Shown: positions 1 to 8,918, numbered from the stretch's first letter. The stretch: DNA of 64,000 nucleotides from Ensifer sp. LC11 (GCF_001695835.1 NZ_MBSO01000027.1:1-64000); one strand, 5' to 3'. Numbers and translations: made by a program. Notes: a model not told the origin generated them from the letters alone.

Positions 1-168
1 TGGGTTGCGACTTGAAGCTGGACCTTTCCATGCGGATCGCGCGCCAAGGCTATCTCACCCAGGTGGCGGTAGCTGCCGAAGTGTCTGTTGTCGCGGCCAT
101 GCCGTGCGCAGTGGATGGGTAGTCGCAAACGGTCGGGGGTGTATGTACGGGGTCCCGAACCGAGTATC

Positions 169-1497
169 ATGAAAAGTCTTTTCGAAGAGGTCCGCAGCGA
201 ACAGAATATTTTTTCGGCTTGGCGACATGTAAAGAGTAGCGCGCTCGCCTCCGCAAATCCAGATATTCGTGGAATGGCTTCAGAGTTTGAACATTCGCAC
301 CAAAGGCATCTTAAGCGGGTCATTGCTCAACTACGAGCAGGGCGCTTCACATTTGATCCGGTTGAGGGCGTGCTTAAGGACAAGCGCAAGCGCCTCGCGC
401 AGAATAAGCAGCCGCGCCCGATAGCTATCGCGACGCTGAAGAATAGGATCGTGCAACGCGCTATCCTTCAAGTACTTCAGCCCAGAGAAATTAGAGACGC
501 TCGAAACTCCGACCCCAAGTATGCCGCGAAAGTAGATGCTCGCCTTGGACGCATAAATGAGGTGAATAGATCGCAGTTTGGCGTGGGTGGGTTGATTTAT
601 CCCTATGGTGGAGTGCGCCCGGCCATACAGCGAATTATGCAGGCTATGAACGATGGAGCAAAGTACTTCTATCAATCTGACATAGAGGCCTTCTTTACGA
701 AAATTCCCACAGTTGACGTCGTTAATTTCATTAGAAACGAGACCGGAGATGAGGATTTAACGGACTTGTTTTCTGAGGCTCTCAAGGTTCATCTTGCAAA
801 TGCGGACGAATTGGAAGGATACGCTCAGCTCTTTCCGAATGGCGGGATAGGCGTTGCCCAAGGCTCATCTCTTTCAGCTTTTGCAGGAAATGTCTTGTTG
901 TTCGCGATGGACCACGAATTAAACACGGGACCCGTAACAGCCGTACGGTATATCGACGACATTTTGATAGTCGCGGACCAAGAAGTTCATCTTGAACAGG
1001 CTGTTGAAACAGCCAAGGCTCGGCTGAGTGCCTTCAAATTCGGCTTGTACTCTCCATCAGATAGTAATGGCAAAGCGGCAAAAGGGGAGTGCCGCAATTC
1101 AATCAATTTTCTCGGTTGCTCGCTTCAGCCAAAGCGTTGTGTGCCTAACGCAGAGTCTATTAAAAAGCTGCATCAAGCAGTTTCACAGACGTTGGCGAGC
1201 TCAAGAAAAGAGGTACATATAGCTATGAAAAAGGGCGGGCGTATTGGTCCAAAGGTAACTTATTCAGCAACGCTGGAAACTGTAGGAAAAAAAGTCTTTG
1301 GCTGGCAGAAATCTTTCGATTTTTGCTCGGAAGAGCAGCCATTTAAATCTATTGATAAGTTCGTTTATGATGAAATTGAAAATTATGGCCGATACATTGC
1401 TCGTATGTTGAGGAAGGCTGACCAGGAAACCAAGATGATGGTCCTTGGTGTTCCTTCCACGTTGCATTTGTTTCGCGCTGGCCTCGCGAAAAAGTAG
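169..1497 (+). CDS. Reverse transcriptase (RNA-directed DNA polymerase), unclassified bacterial group
   Basis: The 442-residue protein carries the core RT palm motifs: motif A SDIEAFF near residues 170-176, the AQGSSLS turn near 230-236, and the catalytic YIDD box near 261-264. Upstream, PRPIAIATLKNRIVQRAIL resembles the RT0/RT1 region. I see no maturase (X), HNH or protease domain, and no intron RNA ends around it, so it does not look like a group II intron protein. It could belong to the defence-associated (DRT/UG) or Abi-like RTs, but that is inference. The reading frame is open from 88; I prefer the ATG at 169 because the residues before it look unlike a protein core, although no clear ribosome site precedes it. 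Base composition is visibly more AT-rich than the neighbours, which suggests transfer. Confidence 0.85.
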   Translation: MKSLFEEVRSEQNIFSAWRHVKSSALASANPDIRGMASEFEHSHQRHLKRVIAQLRAGRFTFDPVEGVLKDKRKRLAQNKQPRPIAIATLKNRIVQRAILQVLQPREIRDARNSDPKYAAKVDARLGRINEVNRSQFGVGGLIYPYGGVRPAIQRIMQAMNDGAKYFYQSDIEAFFTKIPTVDVVNFIRNETGDEDLTDLFSEALKVHLANADELEGYAQLFPNGGIGVAQGSSLSAFAGNVLLFAMDHELNTGPVTAVRYIDDILIVADQEVHLEQAVETAKARLSAFKFGLYSPSDSNGKAAKGECRNSINFLGCSLQPKRCVPNAESIKKLHQAVSQTLASSRKEVHIAMKKGGRIGPKVTYSATLETVGKKVFGWQKSFDFCSEEQPFKSIDKFVYDEIENYGRYIARMLRKADQETKMMVLGVPSTLHLFRAGLAKK

Positions 1498-1561
1498 TAA
1501 TTCTAACCGACAGACGCGGCTGCTGCCGGAGTCTGTCTCTGCGCCAACGAGAATTTGCCGA

Positions 1562-1587
1562 ACGCCCGGCCCATTTGAGCCGGGCGT
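1562..1587. terminator. Hairpin between convergent genes
   Basis: A 9-bp perfect stem (ACGCCCGGC at 1562-1570 with GCCGGGCGT at 1579-1587) and an 8-base loop lie between the end of the reverse transcriptase and the end of the sulfatase fragment. There is no long T run; it would serve as a two-way terminator. Confidence 0.5.
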
Positions 1588-1599
1588 CTCTGCGTTCAC

Positions 1600-2205
1600 T
1601 CACTCGCCGCCCGCGCCACGCAGCTGGGCTTCGATCTTGGTGAGGTTGAAGGAGCCAGGCGACTGGCTTGGCGGATAGTCCTTCATCGTCTGCAGGAACC
1701 TGGCGGCCAGGCCCTGGATCGGCACGATGACGAAGGCGCGGTCGAGGAACCAGTCGTTGTAGACGTTGGCATTGTGCTGGGCCTTCTCGATGGGGTCGCG
1801 GCGCAGGTGGAAAAGCAGCGGCACGCGCAGTTCGGTAAAGGGCTCGCGCCAGACGCCGAAGGCCTCTCCGCGGTTTTCCAGGAACACCACCTTCCAGTCG
1901 TCGTAGCGCGCTGCGACCACCTGGCCGTTGTCGTTGACGTACCAGAACTCGTGGCGCGGCGACTCCTTCATCTTGCCTTCGAGATAGTCGAGCTGGTTGT
2001 GGCCGTCGATGTAGTTCTTGTAGCTGCGGCCGTTGAGCTCGACGCCCTGCAGCAGCTTGTCCTTGATGTCGGGTGCACCGGCGGCAGCGGCAAAGGTCGG
2101 CAGCCAGTCCTCATGCGCGACGATGCCGTTCAGGTTCTTGCCAGCCGGGAAATGTCCGGGCCAGCGGATGAAGGCCGGCACACGGTAGGCGCCTTCCCGA
2201 CGGAT
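1600..2205 (-). pseudogene. Arylsulfatase, C-terminal fragment only
   Basis: The reverse strand encodes the last ~200 residues of a type I sulfatase: REGAYRVPAFIRWPGHF, then the EDWLPTF segment that follows the metal site in this family, and a C-terminus with YDDWKVVF and LFHLRRDP. The N-terminal half with the formylglycine CxPSR signature and the metal-binding aspartates is absent. The frame stays open to 2376 but beyond about 2205 it is antisense to the sensor kinase remnant, so homology stops at that junction. It is therefore a dead fragment left by a rearrangement. A separate intact arylsulfatase lies at 38745-41141. Confidence 0.8.
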
Positions 2206-3619
2206 ATTCCGATGCCGGCCGATGCCGCCGGCGTGCTCAGCCGGTTCGACGTCAAGGGGACCCTTGACCTTGCCCGCAAGCTGCAGCCGGGCGCCAGGCG
2301 GGCGACGATCCTGACCGGATCCGCCCCCCTCGACCGCAGTTGGGAGGAGACCGCGCGCACCCTGGTCGGAACGCATTATGCCGGCTTCGACATCGACTAT
2401 GTCAGCGGCCTGTCGCTTCAGGGTTTCAAGGAGAAGGCCGCTGCCTTGCCGGCCGATAGCGCGCTCCTGATCCTTTCGGTCTTTGCCGATGCCGACTGTG
2501 TCTCCTTTATTCCGCGCGATGCGGCAAGCCGGATTGCCACAACATCAGGCGCGCCCGTCTACAGCAGCTATTTCGATGGCACGGTTCTCGCCGGACATGT
2601 TGGCACCTTCACGGCGATCGGCGAGGAGATGGCGTCGCTGGCACTTGGCCTCTTCGACGGCGGCGCGGTAACGCCGCCGGTGACGCTGAAGGAGGTGGCG
2701 CTGATCGACTGGCGACAGGTCGTCAGCCGCGGCATCGCGCGCGACAAAATCCCTGCGGATGCCGAGATCCTCCACTACCAGCCGACCGCCTGGGAGTAGT
2801 TCCGGCTGCCGATCATTCTCGGGCTCTCGGTGATTGCCGCGCAGGCGCTTTCGATCGCCGCGATCGTCTTTGAGAACCGGCGCAACCGGCGGCTTGAGGA
2901 GACCGTGTCGACGCAGCGGCTGGAACTGGCGCACATGTCGCGGCGTTCGCAGGTGAGCCAGCTCTCCGGCACGCTGGCGCATGAACTGACCCAGCCGCTG
3001 ACGTCCATTCTCGCCAACGCAGAAGCTGGGCGGAAGTCGCGCGGGCCGAGGATGCCGATCTTCGCGAACTCGGCGAGATATTCGACGATATCGTCGCCGA
3101 CAACAAACGCGCCGCCGAGGTGATCGCCCAGCTTCGCAGCATGATGCGCAAGGCGAAGTTTCGATCGACAGGATCGATCTCAACGACGCGGTGCGCTCGA
3201 CCGTGGCGCTGGTCAATGCGGAGATGGTGGCACGCCGTACAGAGGTTTCGGTGAGCCCGAGCGCCGAGCCGCTGCCCGTCAAGGCCAATATGGTGCAACT
3301 GCAGCAGGTGATCCTCAATCTTTTGCTGAACGCCAGCGACGCGATGGCGGAATTGCCGCCGAACCAGCGCAGGATTGAAATTGCAACGCGGCTTGGCGAC
3401 AATGGCGCGCGACAATTGACGGTCAGCGATGTGGGGCCGGGCATTGCGCCTGAACCGATGACGGAAGTGTTCAAGCCCTTTGTCAACACCAAGGAGAACG
3501 GTCTTGGGCTGGGCCTTGCCATTTGCCGCTCGCTTCTGGAAGCGCGGGGCGGCAAGCTTGTCTTTGACGGCGAAGTGACGCGCGGCGCGCGCGCCATCGT
3601 CACGTTGCCGCCCGATTAG
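2197..3619 (+). pseudogene. Sensor histidine kinase remnant, truncated and multiply broken
   Basis: From about 2197 the + strand encodes the end of a periplasmic substrate-binding-like sensor region (RFDVKGTLDLARKLQPGARR), a membrane segment (ILGLSVIAAQALSIAAIV), the phosphoacceptor helix with LAHELTQPL near 2980, and a HATPase_c domain (NLLLNASDA; DVGPGIAPE; GLGLGLAICRSLLEARGG) to the stop at 3619. Three lesions break it: an in-frame TAG at 2797-2799, a frameshift near 3027, and another near 3152. The N-terminus is missing, replaced by the sulfatase fragment. The original would have been a two-component kinase partnered with the regulator that follows at once. Confidence 0.85.
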
Positions 3620-3623
3620 GGGG

Positions 3624-4239
3624 ATGGCTGCCATGGAGGAAAGAGCCGGAACCGTGTTCGTCGTGGATGACGACGAGCGCGTTGCGCGCGCTTCAGCGCC
3701 TGCTGAAGTTTTCCGGTTACGCCGTCACAACCTTTGCCGATGCGGGCTCGCTGCTCGCCTGCGAGGAGCTGGCGGCTGCCGATTGCATCGTGCTCGACCT
3801 TGGCCTTCCCGATACGGACGGGCTTTGCGTGCAGGAGGCGCTTTCCGCCATGGACGGGCACGCCTCCATCGTTTTTCTCACGGGCCGCGCCGATGTCCCG
3901 ATCAGCGTCAGGGCGATGAAGGCAGGCGCCGTCGATTTCCTGATGAAACCGGTCGAAGAGGCGGCATTGCTGGCGGCGGTCGATGCCGGCGTGCGGCGCA
4001 GCCGCGGCGCACGGGCGGCCGAAGACGAGAGGGCGCGGGTCCACGCCCCGCTGGACAGTCTGACGGCGCGTGAGGCCGAGGTCATGCAGCATGTCGTTGC
4101 CGGCCGGCTCAACAAGCAGATCGCCGGCGATCTCGGCACCGTGGAAAAGACGATCAAGGTTCACCGCGCCCGGATGATGGCGAAGTTGGGGGTTCGAACG
4201 GTTGCCGATCTCGTGCGGCTGGTCGAGCACGCGCGCTAG
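3624..4239 (+). pseudogene. LuxR/FixJ-type response regulator, frameshifted
   Basis: Translation starts with MAAMEERAGTVFVVDDDERV in one frame, then continues as RALQRLLKFSGYAVTTF in another, so one base too many (or two too few) lies near 3680. The rest is intact: phosphoacceptor Asp in VLDLGLPDTDG, the conserved Lys in FLMKPVEE, and a C-terminal LuxR helix-turn-helix (LTAREAEVMQHVVAGRLNKQIA). It follows the broken kinase by 4 bases, so this was a kinase-regulator operon that has lost function. An internal start after the shift at 3667 would lack the acidic pocket. Confidence 0.85.
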
Positions 4240-4322
4240 CCGCGCCGTCCGGCATTTTTCCCCGCCGGCAAAGGCTCAAGTGACGCAGCGACCTTTGCGC
4301 GTTCATCTGAACGCATGAGGCC

Positions 4323-4430
4323 CTGGAGCGCCGTGCGTTCATACGAACGCACCAAGGACGCTCTAGCACTTTGATTCTAGAGCGTCTTTCCGCCTCGCGT
4401 GGACCCACTTGAGAGCGGGATGCCCTAGGC
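4323..4430. repeat. Dispersed two-palindrome intergenic element, copy 1
   Basis: About 108 bases almost identical to the reverse complement of 44648-44755. It has two inverted repeats, one around GTGCGTTCATACGAACGCAC and one around the paired CTCTAGC/GAGCG arms, joined by GCACTTTGATT. Just upstream (about 4279-4318) is part of the related element seen at 13812-13918. The stop codon of the VOC gene falls inside the repeat. The structure resembles the mosaic intergenic elements of rhizobia. Confidence 0.75.
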
Positions 4431-4793
4431 GTCAGGCTGGTGGCAAACCGCTTCGATGTTGTGCCCGTCCGGATCAAGAACGAAAGCGGCATAATAGTTC
4501 GCGTGGTAGTGCGGGCGCAGGCCAGGCGCGCCATTGTCTTTGCCACCTTCTTCCAGAGCCGCATGGTAGAAGGCGTCGACCTGCTCGCGGGTCTCGGCCA
4601 CGAAAGCCAGGTGCAGATGCGCCGGCTTTTCTTCCGTCTGGTACAGGCACAGCGACGACTTGCCGTCCGTGCTCATCTCGATGCCGTTCGCACCCTTGGA
4701 GACAACAACGACGCCGAGCGGCGCAAGCGCCTTCAGGTAGAACGTTTCGCTTGCCGCATAGTCGCGGACACCGAATTTGACGTGGTCAAACAT
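4425..4793 (-). CDS. VOC (glyoxalase/bleomycin-resistance fold) family protein
   Basis: A 122-residue single VOC-domain protein: MFDHVKFGVRDYAASETFY at the start, HLHLAFVAETREQVDAFYHAALE in the middle, and FVLDPDGHNIEAVCH at the end, the usual layout with metal-binding His/Glu positions. Such proteins are metalloenzymes or binding proteins for small electrophiles and antibiotics; the substrate cannot be told. The ATG at 4793 is chosen because AAGGAGA lies 6-8 bases upstream; a longer frame reaches 4829. It stands alone, and its stop lies in a dispersed repeat. Confidence 0.85.
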   Translation of the reverse strand: MFDHVKFGVRDYAASETFYLKALAPLGVVVVSKGANGIEMSTDGKSSLCLYQTEEKPAHLHLAFVAETREQVDAFYHAALEEGGKDNGAPGLRPHYHANYYAAFVLDPDGHNIEAVCHQPDA

Positions 4794-4830
4794 GAAGTTC
4801 TCCTTGATGGGCCCACCTGACGGAGGCAAT

Positions 4831-5115
4831 ACATTGGCAGCGTCCTCGCGGCCGCGTCTCGGCTCATATCGCGATGGTCTGTCTGAGGCAACAATGGAAG
4901 GGAATAGCGGCGGGATGCCCAGGTGTCAGTCCGGCTCTCTTCGCCGGGCCCGCCGCGCGGGCCGACAAGGCCTGTGACCGCATGCCCAACAGGCAATGAT
5001 TGCCGCCAGCCTCCGCGTTCATCTGTACAGACAAGGGTGCTCAAGGACCCGTCATCTTTCGCATTGGTCCTAGGTCCAACTGGACCGCGGGCCGCCTTCC
5101 ACTAACGTTTATGGT
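4831..5115. other. Intergenic region without a recognisable gene
   Basis: Between the VOC gene start and the receiver-domain gene. No credible coding sequence, strong hairpin or RNA gene was seen; it must hold the two divergent promoters. Confidence 0.5.
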
Positions 5116-5481
5116 ATGAGCGAGCGAAGGACTGTGATTGCGATCGTGGACGACGACGAGCTGGTTCGCCGCGCGCTTTCGCGCCTCGTCGCCTCGCTCA
5201 CCTGCCAGCCGATCGCCTTTGCGTCCGCCGAAGCTTTTCTGGAAGTCGTGGAGGATGCTCTACCGTCAGGCGTGCTGATCGATCTGCACCTGCCCGGTAT
5301 GACCGGTCTGGAACTCTTGGAGGAGCTCGGCCGCCGCGGCATCGTGCTCAAAGCCATCGTGATCACCGGATCGGAGTAGGAGGGCACGCGCGAGCGCTGT
5401 CTTCAGGCGGGTGCCAGCGCCTTCCTCAACAAGCCGGTCTCCGGGGATGCGCTGGCGGATGCCTTGGGGTCGCTTGGCTGA
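5116..5481 (+). pseudogene. Receiver-domain response regulator interrupted by an in-frame amber codon
   Basis: Residues 1-87 read as a CheY-like receiver: acidic pocket VDDDE, phosphoacceptor Asp in IDLHLPGMTG, and the Thr in VITGSE. A TAG at 5377-5379 then stops the frame, but the same frame continues at once with EGTRERCLQAGASAFLNKPVSGDALADALGSLG, which supplies the conserved Lys and last helix, ending at TGA 5479-5481. Without the amber codon this would be a 121-residue stand-alone receiver of FixJ type. It is either a point-mutated pseudogene or is read through. The broken kinase at 2797 also carries GAG-TAG. Confidence 0.8.
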
Positions 5482-5532
5482 GGCAATGCCATGCCGCAAA
5501 CGGATGCCGGCTTTGAATTCCCGCTGACCCCA

Positions 5533-6423
5533 CTACCGGGTGCAGACCTCGCGCACGCGCCCGCGCAGCCAGCGGTGCGCCGGGTCGGCGTCGAGCCGGG
5601 GGTGCCAAACGAGCGAAATGGTGATTTCCGGTGGCGGTGCCGGCAGCGGAAAGGTGAAGAGGTTTTCGCGCAGCGTGCCGGTGTAGCGCTCGGGCACGCT
5701 GGCAATGAGGTCTGAGGCGCGGGCGAGCGCGAGCGCCTCCGAGAAGCTGCCGACGGTGACGGCAATCTCGCGGCTGAGGCCATGGTTTGCGAGCGCCGCG
5801 TCGATCGGGCCTGTGTCGCTGCCGCGGCGGGAGACGTGGATGTGGCGGCCTTCGGCGTAGCGGGCAGGGGTAATCTTTCCGCCGCCGAGCGGATGACCGG
5901 GGCGGGCGACGCCGACGAAGCGATCGCGGAAGAGGGCCTGCGCGCGAAGCTCGGGGCCGGTGGTCTCACCGATCACGCCGGTTTCAAGGTCGACGCTGCC
6001 GTCGCGCAACGGGCTGCTTTCCCTGTCGAGTTTCTGGACGAAGCGCAGCCGGACGCCGGGCGCTTCGGCAGCCACCTGGGCGATCAGCGCCGCGCCGAAA
6101 TTTTCGACGAAGCCCTCGCGGTTGCGCAGCGTGAAGGTGCGCGTCAGCTTGCTCAGCTCCAGCGTTTCGGCCGGCCGCAGGACGGCCTCGGCATCGTTGA
6201 CGAGCGGGCCGATGCGATCCCGCAGTTCCAGCGCCCGAGGGGTGGGCACCAGGCCACGGCCGGCGCGCACGAGCAGGGGATCGCCGGTTGCCTCGCGCAG
6301 CCTGGCAAGCGACCGGCTCATGGCCGAGGGGCTGAGCTTAAGGCGTCTGGCGGCGCGGGCAACGCTGCCTTCGGCAAGCAGCACATCGAGGGTCACGAGC
6401 AGGTTGAGATCCGGTCTGGTCAT
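5533..6423 (-). CDS. LysR-family transcriptional regulator
   Basis: The 296-residue protein has an N-terminal winged helix-turn-helix (LLVTLDVLLAEGSVARAARRLKLSPSAMSRSLARLRE, residues ~9-43) and a C-terminal effector-binding domain ending near WHPRLDADPAHRWLRGRV, a tail typical of the NodD/NahR-like group. It is divergent from the MFS transporter at 6751, so it probably controls that gene and itself from the shared region. The effector is unknown. Confidence 0.92.
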   Translation of the reverse strand: MTRPDLNLLVTLDVLLAEGSVARAARRLKLSPSAMSRSLARLREATGDPLLVRAGRGLVPTPRALELRDRIGPLVNDAEAVLRPAETLELSKLTRTFTLRNREGFVENFGAALIAQVAAEAPGVRLRFVQKLDRESSPLRDGSVDLETGVIGETTGPELRAQALFRDRFVGVARPGHPLGGGKITPARYAEGRHIHVSRRGSDTGPIDAALANHGLSREIAVTVGSFSEALALARASDLIASVPERYTGTLRENLFTFPLPAPPPEITISLVWHPRLDADPAHRWLRGRVREVCTR

Positions 6424-6750
6424 CGCCCTTCATAACACGCGTTCATTGATATGTGGCGTCAAACGCACGAATGAAATGCATATGCTGCGCGTTCCGCCAT
6501 ATGAGGCTCAGGCTTAGTCTCTCAGGGAACCATTTCTTGAGAGTTTACCGATGATCACAACACACGTCCCGCCGGCCGCCTTCGGCCGTTTCACGATATG
6601 CCTGGCGTCTCCGTCCGCCCGGAAGCGATTGCCGCCGACGCGCAGCAACCCAGATGTCCGATTCCGTTTTCCGGCTGTTCCCGGCGCGCGACCGCGACGT
6701 GGATCTGCTGAGGTTTTTCGCCGGGAAACGATGGGCGCGGGAGGGGGCCG
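6424..6750. promoter_or_regulatory. Divergent LysR/MFS regulatory region
   Basis: A 327-base gap between divergent genes. Next to the LysR start it is AT-richer (around 6440-6490, with two CATATG-type stretches), which fits the promoter and LysR binding area. A 38-codon frame at 6654-6770 overlaps the transporter start by 20 bases; it could be a short leader peptide or chance. No other gene is visible. Confidence 0.45.
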
Positions 6751-8199
6751 ATGACCTCGACGGGATATGACGCGCAGGCAAGCGCCGCAAAGCCGGCGGC
6801 ACCCGCTTTCTGGGTGCTCACGAGCCTGTCGCTTTCCATGCTGCTCTCCTCGCTCGGCACCAGCAGCGCCAATGTCGCCCTGCCGGCGCTCGCGGACGCC
6901 TTCGGCGTTTCCTTTCAGGCGGTGCAATGGGTGGTGCTTGCCTATCTGCTTTCGATCACAACGCTGATCGTCAGCGTCGGGCGGCTTGGCGATATCACCG
7001 GCCGCCGGCGGCTGCTGGTTGCCGGTATCGGCCTCTTCACCGCCGCCTCGGCCGTTTCCGGCCTTACGCCGAGCTTCGCGCTCATGATTGCCGCGCGCGC
7101 GGCTCAGGGGATCGGTGCGGCGGTGATGATGGCGCTGACCATGGCCTTTGTCGGCGAGACGGTGGCCAAGGAGAGGACCGGCACCGCCATGGGCCTGCTT
7201 GGCACCATGTCGGCCATCGGCACAGCGCTCGGACCTTCGCTCGGCGGTGCGCTGATTGCCTGTTGCGGCTGGCGGGCAATCTTTGTCGTCAACGTGCCGC
7301 TCGGGCTTGCGGCGGTCTTGCTTGCGCGCCGACACCTGCCGGCCGATCGGCGGCTTCAGGGCAGGGAGCGTCCGCGTTTCGATGGGCCCGGCACCCTGTT
7401 TCTGGCGTTTTCGCTCGGGGCCTATGCGCTGGCGATGACGGCCGGGCGCGGCAGCTTCGGTGTGCTCAATGTCGCGCTTTTGGCGACCGCCGCTCTCGGC
7501 CTCGGGCTGTTCCTGCTGGTCGAGGCCAAGGTTGCCTCGCCGCTGGTCCGGCTTTCGATGTTTCGCGATCCGGGCTTGAGCGCCGGCCTTTCGACGAATG
7601 CGCTGGTCTCGACGGTGATGATGGCGACGCTGGTGGTGGGGCCGTTCTATCTGTCGCGTGGGCTCGGGCTCGATGCGGCGGCGGTCGGCCTTGTCCTGTC
7701 GATCGGCCCGGTCATCTCGGCCTTTAGCGGGGTGGTCGCCGGCCGCATCGTCGATCGCCTGGGCGCTGCGTCCGTGGTGATGGTCGGTCTCGTGGCGATG
7801 GTCGCGGGCTGCCTGGCGCTATCGCTGCTGCCCGGTATCGCCGGTGTTGCCGGCTATGTCGCGGCGATTGCAATCCTGACGCCGGGCTATCAATTGTTCC
7901 AGGCGGCCAACAACACCGCCGTCATGGCGGATGTGGCGACGGACCGGCGTGGTGTCGTCTCCGGCCTCATCAACCTTTCGCGCAATCTCGGGCTTGTCAC
8001 CGGCGCCTCGGTCATGGGCGCGGTCTTCGCCTGGGCGGTTGCGGCCAGCGATATGGCAACGGCTTCGCCAAGAGCGGTGGCGGCCGGTCTGCAGGCAACC
8101 TTCGCGGTCGCAGGGCTGCTGACTGTGATCGCTCTGGCGATCGCGGCTGCAAGCCGCATGTTTGCGAGAGGTTCCGCACACAGCCGCAATGCGCTTTGA
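6751..8199 (+). CDS. MFS multidrug-type efflux transporter (DHA2, 14-helix)
   Basis: A 482-residue hydrophobic protein with about 14 membrane segments. N-terminal motif A appears as GRLGDITGRRRLL, motif C-like glycine-rich GTALGPSLGGALIA follows, and the second half repeats a GRIVDRLGA loop. This is the pattern of proton-driven drug exporters such as EmrB/QacA-type DHA2 proteins. A GGGAGGGGG stretch just before the ATG may act as the ribosome site. The divergent LysR gene suggests inducible export of a small molecule, substrate unknown. Confidence 0.9.
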   Translation: MTSTGYDAQASAAKPAAPAFWVLTSLSLSMLLSSLGTSSANVALPALADAFGVSFQAVQWVVLAYLLSITTLIVSVGRLGDITGRRRLLVAGIGLFTAASAVSGLTPSFALMIAARAAQGIGAAVMMALTMAFVGETVAKERTGTAMGLLGTMSAIGTALGPSLGGALIACCGWRAIFVVNVPLGLAAVLLARRHLPADRRLQGRERPRFDGPGTLFLAFSLGAYALAMTAGRGSFGVLNVALLATAALGLGLFLLVEAKVASPLVRLSMFRDPGLSAGLSTNALVSTVMMATLVVGPFYLSRGLGLDAAAVGLVLSIGPVISAFSGVVAGRIVDRLGAASVVMVGLVAMVAGCLALSLLPGIAGVAGYVAAIAILTPGYQLFQAANNTAVMADVATDRRGVVSGLINLSRNLGLVTGASVMGAVFAWAVAASDMATASPRAVAAGLQATFAVAGLLTVIALAIAAASRMFARGSAHSRNAL

Positions 8200-8317
8200 C
8201 CGAGCCTCGGGCAAGGTCACGGCGGTTTGGCTACGGGCCAATCCGTCGAGCCCGTGTGTCATGCGATGGTTTGTCGAATGTCCGTCGTCCCGCGCGTGAG
8301 GCCCGCCCGAGCGGGGC

Positions 8318-8692
8318 TCAGGCGACCGGCATGCGCTCCAGCTTCACGCGTAGCGTTTCGAAATCCGGCACGAACCAGAGGGCGTCGCCCTTGTTGGTCT
8401 CCCGCACGAAGTCGGTCAGCGCCTTGCTGTTTTCGAGCTTCATCTGAATGTCGCCGACGATGGCGCAGCGCATGCGATAGTTGACGAACTTCTGAAACAC
8501 TTCGCCGGCAACACGGGTCGAAAGGTCGAGGAAATCAGGTCCGAGCCGTTCCACCGGGATCGCCAGCACATCGGCCTCATGCGCCCAGGCGTCGCCGAGG
8601 AAATCATTGGCGTCGCCCGGCGCTGCAAGCAGCGGGCCATGTTTTGCGCACTTCAGCACGAGTGCGCCTGCGATTTTGATCAGCTGTGTCAT
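8318..8692 (-). CDS. DUF4180 domain protein
   Basis: The 124-residue protein matches the DUF4180 pattern: GDFLDLSTRVAGEVFQKF-like central segment (here FLDLSTRVAGEVFQKFVNYR), then RCAIVGDI and LTDFVRETNKGDALWFV. The family has no established function. The ATG at 8692 is preferred over the open frame to 8734 because CGAGG precedes it and homology begins there. It is convergent with the MFS gene and divergent from the nap operon. Confidence 0.85.
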   Translation of the reverse strand: MTQLIKIAGALVLKCAKHGPLLAAPGDANDFLGDAWAHEADVLAIPVERLGPDFLDLSTRVAGEVFQKFVNYRMRCAIVGDIQMKLENSKALTDFVRETNKGDALWFVPDFETLRVKLERMPVA

Positions 8693-8795
8693 GCCTCGAG
8701 AAATAGGTGGTAAAGCTCTGGGTTGCAAGCGCATTGGAGGCGGCTGTCGCCCCTCGGCAAAAGCGATCGGGGCGATCGTGTGCGGCGATCTTCGA

Positions 8796-8819
8796 TGTAT
8801 TCAATGAAATACATTGAAG
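8796..8819. promoter_or_regulatory. Dyad-symmetric AT-rich element upstream of nap
   Basis: Two overlapping perfect 7-bp inverted repeats: ATGTATT (8796-8802)/AATACAT (8809-8815) and TTCAATG (8801-8807)/CATTGAA (8813-8819). It lies between the divergent DUF4180 and nap genes and could be an operator. The regulator is unknown. Confidence 0.35.
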
Positions 8820-8904
8820 ATCATAAAATTGATTGTTCGTCGCAAGTTACTTCTCCGCGTGCACCGAAAAATTCTGACAATTCTTGTTTTGGTTTCTTGT
8901 CGAT

Positions 8905-8918
8905 TTGACACAGATCAA
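8905..8918 (+). promoter_or_regulatory. FNR/FixK-type binding site before napE
   Basis: TTGAC-ACAG-ATCAA matches the FNR/FixK/NnrR consensus TTGAT-N4-ATCAA at 9 of 10 positions. It sits 121 bases before the napE ATG, a reasonable place for an activator of oxygen-limited or nitrogen-oxide-responsive expression. Control of nap by this class of regulator is known in rhizobia; which family member acts here is inferred. Confidence 0.75.

Noticed and set aside
169-1497. Diversity-generating retroelement
   Set aside because: No template/variable repeat pair or Avd gene was seen, and the motif after QG is not the DGR type.
1774-2799. A 341-codon + strand open frame that looks like one gene
   Set aside because: Its first ~140 codons are antisense to the sulfatase fragment; only the part after ~2197 is kinase-like.
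2545-3634. Long minus-strand frames over the kinase remnant
   Set aside because: Composition-driven shadows of the + strand gene; no start signal or family features.
6654-6770. A 38-codon frame overlapping the MFS start
   Set aside because: Could be a leader peptide, but it has no clear ribosome site and no support beyond being open.
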